Source of the DNA: Devosiaceae bacterium | GTDB lineage: Bacteria > Pseudomonadota > Alphaproteobacteria > Rhizobiales > Devosiaceae | NCBI GenBank assembly: GCA_021648585.1 | Contig: JAKISM010000115.1 | Location: 1-8,076, forward strand | Length of the DNA: 8,076 nucleotides | Direction of reading: 5' to 3' | Shown here: piece after piece, positions 5,476 to 8,076 of the stretch | Position numbering within the stretch: the stretch's first letter is position 1 | Layout of the letters: the number at the start of each line of letters is the position of its first letter | The notes under the pieces: generated by a model | Told to the model about the DNA's origin: nothing | The model's input: only the letters and a program-made list of their open reading frames with translations | Database searches by the model: none | Translations under genes and position numbers: made by a program

Positions 5476-6612
5476 TTATCGCCCACTTTTGCCTTTATTT
5501 AATGCTAAATTATAAACAGCTTCTATTTCTTTCACCATTTTTTCTAAAAAGAAGGTCTCTTTTACATGTTTTTTTCTTGTTGCTGCTTCTGCTTGCGCTG
5601 CTATTTCATCCTTTAGGAATTTTTCCATAGAGTTTTGTAAAGCTTCCTTGCTGCCAGCCTCAATCAGCGATTTAGAAGTTGGGCCAAATATTTCTGAAAT
5701 GCCACCGACATCGGTTGCAATAATTGGTCTATTGGCTGCTGATCCCTCCAAAACCACGTAAGGCAATGATTCATGTAACGAGGGAACAACCAAACAACGA
5801 CCTAAAGTAAACACTTCACGTGCAGGCCTAACGCCTAGCATTTCTACTCGACCCCTAAGGTCAGGCTCATTAATTCGAGCTTCAATTTGTTTCTTGATTG
5901 GCCCGCTTCCAGCAATAACCAGAGTTGCTGGCTTGCCATTTGAGTTGGTAATATTTACCAAAGCATCAAGTAAAATCATAATGCCCTTCAACTGGCGTAA
6001 TTCACCAATAAAGGCAAAGTCTTGTGCATCAATATTTGCCTTTACAGGTTCAAACTCACTCTCTCTTAGTCCATTATGAATTACTGGATTTAGACATTTG
6101 GGCACAGCAATTTGCGCATGAAACTCTCGCTGTGCAAATTGGCTCTCAAAAATTACAGCATCAGTTCTTAATAATAATATCTTATCCGCAAGGCGAAAGA
6201 GTTTTCCGCTAGTTGATTTAGGACTATAATGAAGAACCCCGCCATGAGGAGTGTAAAGAGCAACAGATTTTTTGCTCTTTGCTATTCTTGCATTAACTGC
6301 CCCTTTAGCACCGTGACCATGTAAGACATTCACACCAAGCGAAGAAGCTAGTTTTCTTACTTTAATTGGGGTTGTAATGTCTGAAATACTTAGCAATCTA
6401 CTCATATCTAGCCGATGAACACCAAGTGCCAATTTAGGCTCAATTTCATTTAACAAGCCATCAGATTGAGCATTATGAAACTCGCCATCAAGCACAATGC
6501 CAACCTCATGACCAAGCTCTATAAGCCCATTTGAAAGGTCAACCACATGCCTAAATAGGCCACCAATAGGCGAGCGAAGTATTTGTAAAATACGAAGTGG
6601 TGAATTAGTCAA
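5476..6612 (-). CDS. GT4-family glycosyltransferase (GT-B fold)
   Basis: A 378-aa cytoplasmic enzyme predicted to add a sugar from a nucleotide donor to the lipid-linked repeat unit. The N-terminal acceptor domain opens ILQILRSPIGGLFRHVVDLS, with the glycine loop at about residues 14-18, and has the LHGHGAKGA motif (97-105). The donor domain has FIGELRQLKG (201-210) and the retaining-GT EX7E signature in HESLPYVVLEG, with Glu281 and Glu289, followed by PIIATDVGGISEIF. Start: TTG at 6612-6610 is preferred because GGAGAGGG (6625-6618) lies 5 nt upstream. The longer TTG at 6627 would bury that site in the coding sequence and add five residues. The export-protein gene ends 25 bp upstream, so the two are co-transcribed. 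Donor and linkage cannot be predicted. Confidence 0.92.
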   Translation of the reverse strand: MTNSPLRILQILRSPIGGLFRHVVDLSNGLIELGHEVGIVLDGEFHNAQSDGLLNEIEPKLALGVHRLDMSRLLSISDITTPIKVRKLASSLGVNVLHGHGAKGAVNARIAKSKKSVALYTPHGGVLHYSPKSTSGKLFRLADKILLLRTDAVIFESQFAQREFHAQIAVPKCLNPVIHNGLRESEFEPVKANIDAQDFAFIGELRQLKGIMILLDALVNITNSNGKPATLVIAGSGPIKKQIEARINEPDLRGRVEMLGVRPAREVFTLGRCLVVPSLHESLPYVVLEGSAANRPIIATDVGGISEIFGPTSKSLIEAGSKEALQNSMEKFLKDEIAAQAEAATRKKHVKETFFLEKMVKEIEAVYNLALNKGKSGR

Positions 6613-6617
6613 CTCGA

Positions 6618-6625
6618 CCCTCTCC
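6618..6625 (-). promoter_or_regulatory. Ribosome binding site of the GT4 gene
   Basis: On the minus strand this reads GGAGAGGG, 5 nt before TTG 6612. It is a strong site in front of a weak start codon and decides the start. Confidence 0.7.
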
Positions 6626-6637
6626 AATCAAATATAA

Positions 6638-7195
6638 TTAAAGCCAGCGATCAGTAATTACAATCGTATCACCCGGTAAAATTGGGAAATCAAGTTGCAC
6701 AGATCCCTTGATCATTTCAGAACCTTGTCTGCGATAAATAATAACAAAAGAACGTTCAGCAGTATCGGTATATCCACCAGCTAATGCGATAGCAGATCTT
6801 ACACTCATGCCATAAATATATGGATATTGTCCGCTTTGGGCGACTTCACCTTGAATGAAAAACGGCCTATATGTAGCAATTTCAACGGCAACATTTGGAT
6901 TTCTCATATATCCGTTTGCAAGAGCTGATGAAATTTTAGCCGTTACTTGTTTTGTTGTTAAGCCTCGCACAAATAATTGCCCAACCAGCGGATAAGAGAT
7001 TGTCCCCCCATCGCCTACCTGAAAATTACCTGTAAGATCTTCATCTCCATATACGATTACTCGCACTTCATCACCGCTATCAAGAGTGTATGGGCCAGTG
7101 GCTTCAACTAGATAGGTATTGCCCTTAGGACTGATCGCACAGGCACTAATACTAAGTGAGATAAAGATAATAATAATCAAACGCAACAATGACAT
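6638..7195 (-). CDS. Polysaccharide export lipoprotein, short Wza type
   Basis: A 185-aa exported lipoprotein. A hydrophobic signal peptide (residues 1-18) ends in the lipobox I-S-A-C with Cys19 as the lipidated residue; Ala at +2 favours outer-membrane sorting. The Poly_export domain (about 33-108) carries YTLDSGDEVRVIVYGDEDL and ISYPLVGQLFVRGLT. One SLBB domain follows (about 110-180) with FFIQGEVAQSGQYPY, SAIALAGGYT and LPGDTIVI. E. coli Wza is about twice as long, with more SLBB-like repeats and a C-terminal helix that forms the outer-membrane pore; both are missing here, so another outer-membrane partner may be needed. ATG 7195 is preferred over GTG 7204 because AAGGTG (7207-7202) lies 6 nt upstream. 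First gene of the leftward operon, diverging from the Wzz/ExoP-type gene. Confidence 0.92.
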   Translation of the reverse strand: MSLLRLIIIIFISLSISACAISPKGNTYLVEATGPYTLDSGDEVRVIVYGDEDLTGNFQVGDGGTISYPLVGQLFVRGLTTKQVTAKISSALANGYMRNPNVAVEIATYRPFFIQGEVAQSGQYPYIYGMSVRSAIALAGGYTDTAERSFVIIYRRQGSEMIKGSVQLDFPILPGDTIVITDRWL

Positions 7196-7201
7196 GAACA
7201 G

Positions 7202-7207
7202 CACCTT
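7202..7207 (-). promoter_or_regulatory. Ribosome binding site of the export lipoprotein gene
   Basis: AAGGTG on the minus strand, 6 nt before the ATG at 7195. It supports that start over the in-frame GTG at 7204, which overlaps it. Confidence 0.65.
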
Positions 7208-7235
7208 AACTAATAACTTGCGCCATTTGTCGCTG

Positions 7236-7241
7236 ATTATA
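7236..7241 (-). promoter_or_regulatory. Putative -10 box of the leftward polysaccharide operon
   Basis: The minus strand reads TATAAT, a perfect consensus, 40 bp before the ATG at 7195. The expected -35 zone holds only a T-rich stretch (ATTTTT at 17-nt spacing), so the promoter may need an activator. The inverted repeat at 7243-7258 occupies its spacer. Confidence 0.5.
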
Positions 7242-7242
7242 G

Positions 7243-7258
7243 TTAAGATTGTCCTTAA
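7243..7258. promoter_or_regulatory. 16-bp inverted repeat, possible operator between divergent genes
   Basis: TTAAG (7243-7247), six bases, CTTAA (7254-7258). The two arms are perfect complements and lie between the putative -10 and -35 of the leftward promoter, where a bound repressor would block transcription. Further CTTAAC copies lie at 7205-7210 and 7291-7296, and GTTAAG at 7242-7247 is the same six bases inverted. The regulator is unknown. Confidence 0.4.
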
Positions 7259-7279
7259 AAAATTCTATTTCCCTATAGA
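7249..7279 (+). promoter_or_regulatory. Weak candidate promoter for the Wzz/ExoP-type gene
   Basis: TTGTCC (7249-7254) and TATAGA (7274-7279) are separated by 19 nt, longer than ideal. It points right and overlaps the inverted repeat at 7243-7258, so one regulator could control both directions. Confidence 0.3.
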
Positions 7280-7355
7280 TTCTTCAATTTCTTAACCCCT
7301 TGCTTACTATGTTCGTTCAATAAAGAGTAAGTTTTTGGTGAAAATGGTTTGTGTA

Positions 7356-8076
7356 ATGACTTACGAAAATGAAGTTGAAACAAGAATGGATATGGGGGCA
7401 TTATTTGCTGCCATTTTTCGTAGGCTGCCTAGGATTCTCATAGTTACAGCGCTATTTTTGATTGGAACATATTTTTTACTAAACCTAGTGCCAGCAAAAT
7501 ATCGCTCATCGGCTTCAATTTTAGTTGAATCTCGGGAAAGTGTATTTACTAGAGCAAACAATGCTACCCAACCACGCCAAAGCGGTCTTGATCCATCTTA
7601 TGTCCCATCACAAATTGAATTGATAAGGTCTCGCGACACACTCATGAAGGTGATTGAAAAAGAAAACCTTCGTGATGTTGCAGAATTTAATGGTGCAAAC
7701 ACATCCTTATTAGGAACTATCTTAGGTTTGATAAGGCCTGCTCCCAATAATCAATTATCAGATGAGCGTGTTTTATTGGCAGTTGCTAAAAATCTAAAAG
7801 TCTCTCAATTAGGTGGAAGTAGAATAATTACAATTAGCTTTTCTTCAACAGATCCTATACTTGCTGCAAAAATTGCTAATTCAATAGCAAATATGCACAT
7901 CATGTTACGGGCTGAACTCTCGGTTTCTGATACTGTTGGTGCTACAATTTGGCTTGAAGAAGAAATTAAAACCATGCGTGAGCAAGTCGCAAATGCTGAA
8001 GCAAAAGTTGCTAAATATCGCATTGATAATGATCTGTTTGTTGGAAGTAACAATACCAATGTTTTAGACCAGCAAT
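7356..8076 (+). CDS. Wzz/ExoP-type polysaccharide co-polymerase, 5' part only
   Basis: The first 240 codons of an inner-membrane chain-length protein, cut by the window edge. After a short cytoplasmic tail, MGALFAAIFRRLPRILIV leads into the first membrane helix (about residues 26-45). Next comes the Wzz-type periplasmic segment with KYRSSASILVESRE, YVPSQIELIRSRDTLMKVIE and ITISFSSTDPILAAKIANSI. A predicted coiled coil begins TIWLEEEIKTMREQVANAEA. This family sets polymer length and, in ExoP/Wzc forms, carries a C-terminal tyrosine autokinase; whether that domain is present lies outside the window. The start is uncertain: ATG 7356 is used here, but in-frame GTG 7338, ATG 7344 and ATG 7386 are possible and none has a strong ribosome binding site. 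It diverges from the export lipoprotein gene. Confidence 0.88.
   Translation, partial: MTYENEVETRMDMGALFAAIFRRLPRILIVTALFLIGTYFLLNLVPAKYRSSASILVESRESVFTRANNATQPRQSGLDPSYVPSQIELIRSRDTLMKVIEKENLRDVAEFNGANTSLLGTILGLIRPAPNNQLSDERVLLAVAKNLKVSQLGGSRIITISFSSTDPILAAKIANSIANMHIMLRAELSVSDTVGATIWLEEEIKTMREQVANAEAKVAKYRIDNDLFVGSNNTNVLDQQ

Noticed and set aside
7361..8059. Short minus-strand open frames in the right end
   Set aside because: The + strand frame from 7356 to the edge is uninterrupted and has clear Wzz-type motifs, so these are shadows.
1..8076. CRISPR arrays, insertion sequences, toxin-antitoxin pairs or phage genes
   Set aside because: No regularly spaced direct repeats, transposase, integrase or small paired toxin-like genes were seen on either strand.

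Overview
The window most likely comes from a low-GC (roughly 40% by eye) alphaproteobacterium, probably in the order Hyphomicrobiales/Rhizobiales. The main reason is the left end. A fabH 3' end, ihfA, a MerR-type regulator and a tRNA-Pro follow one another on the + strand, and this block is well conserved in rhizobia and Brucella. The IHF alpha and MerR proteins read like rhizobial family members. No genus can be named from sequence alone.

Layout. Positions 3-1376 (+) hold the core block: the C-terminal half of FabH (fatty acid initiation), IHF alpha, and a short MerR-family regulator. A tRNA-Pro(GGG) with its own promoter follows at 1453-1529. Two bases after its CCA end lies a 113-bp interrupted palindrome (1531-1643), which is the most unusual non-coding structure in the window. 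A phosphotransferase-fold kinase gene (1676-2641, +) starts just beyond it and ends in a 10-bp tail-to-tail overlap with the next gene.

The right two thirds are a cell-surface polysaccharide locus. Four genes run leftward, in transcription order: a short Wza-type export lipoprotein (7195-6638), a GT4 glycosyltransferase (6612-5476), a WcaJ-type polyprenyl-phosphate sugar-1-phosphate transferase (5405-3909) and a Wzy/WaaL-type membrane protein (3912-2632). Diverging from them is a Wzz/ExoP-type co-polymerase gene (from about 7356, +) that runs off the right edge. The about 160 bp between the divergent starts should hold the control region for both directions. It contains a TATAAT box facing left and a 16-bp inverted repeat.

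How the genes fit together: the sugar transferase loads the first sugar on undecaprenyl phosphate, the GT4 enzyme adds another, the Wzy/WaaL protein polymerises or ligates, the Wzz/ExoP protein sets chain length, and the Wza-like lipoprotein takes part in export. This is the outline of a Wzx/Wzy-dependent exopolysaccharide pathway. No Wzx flippase is visible; it may lie beyond the right edge.

Nothing here looks like a wholly new defence or mobile system. The points most worth checking are the palindromic element after the tRNA, the operator-like repeat in the divergent region, and the reliance on TTG starts in the polysaccharide operon.
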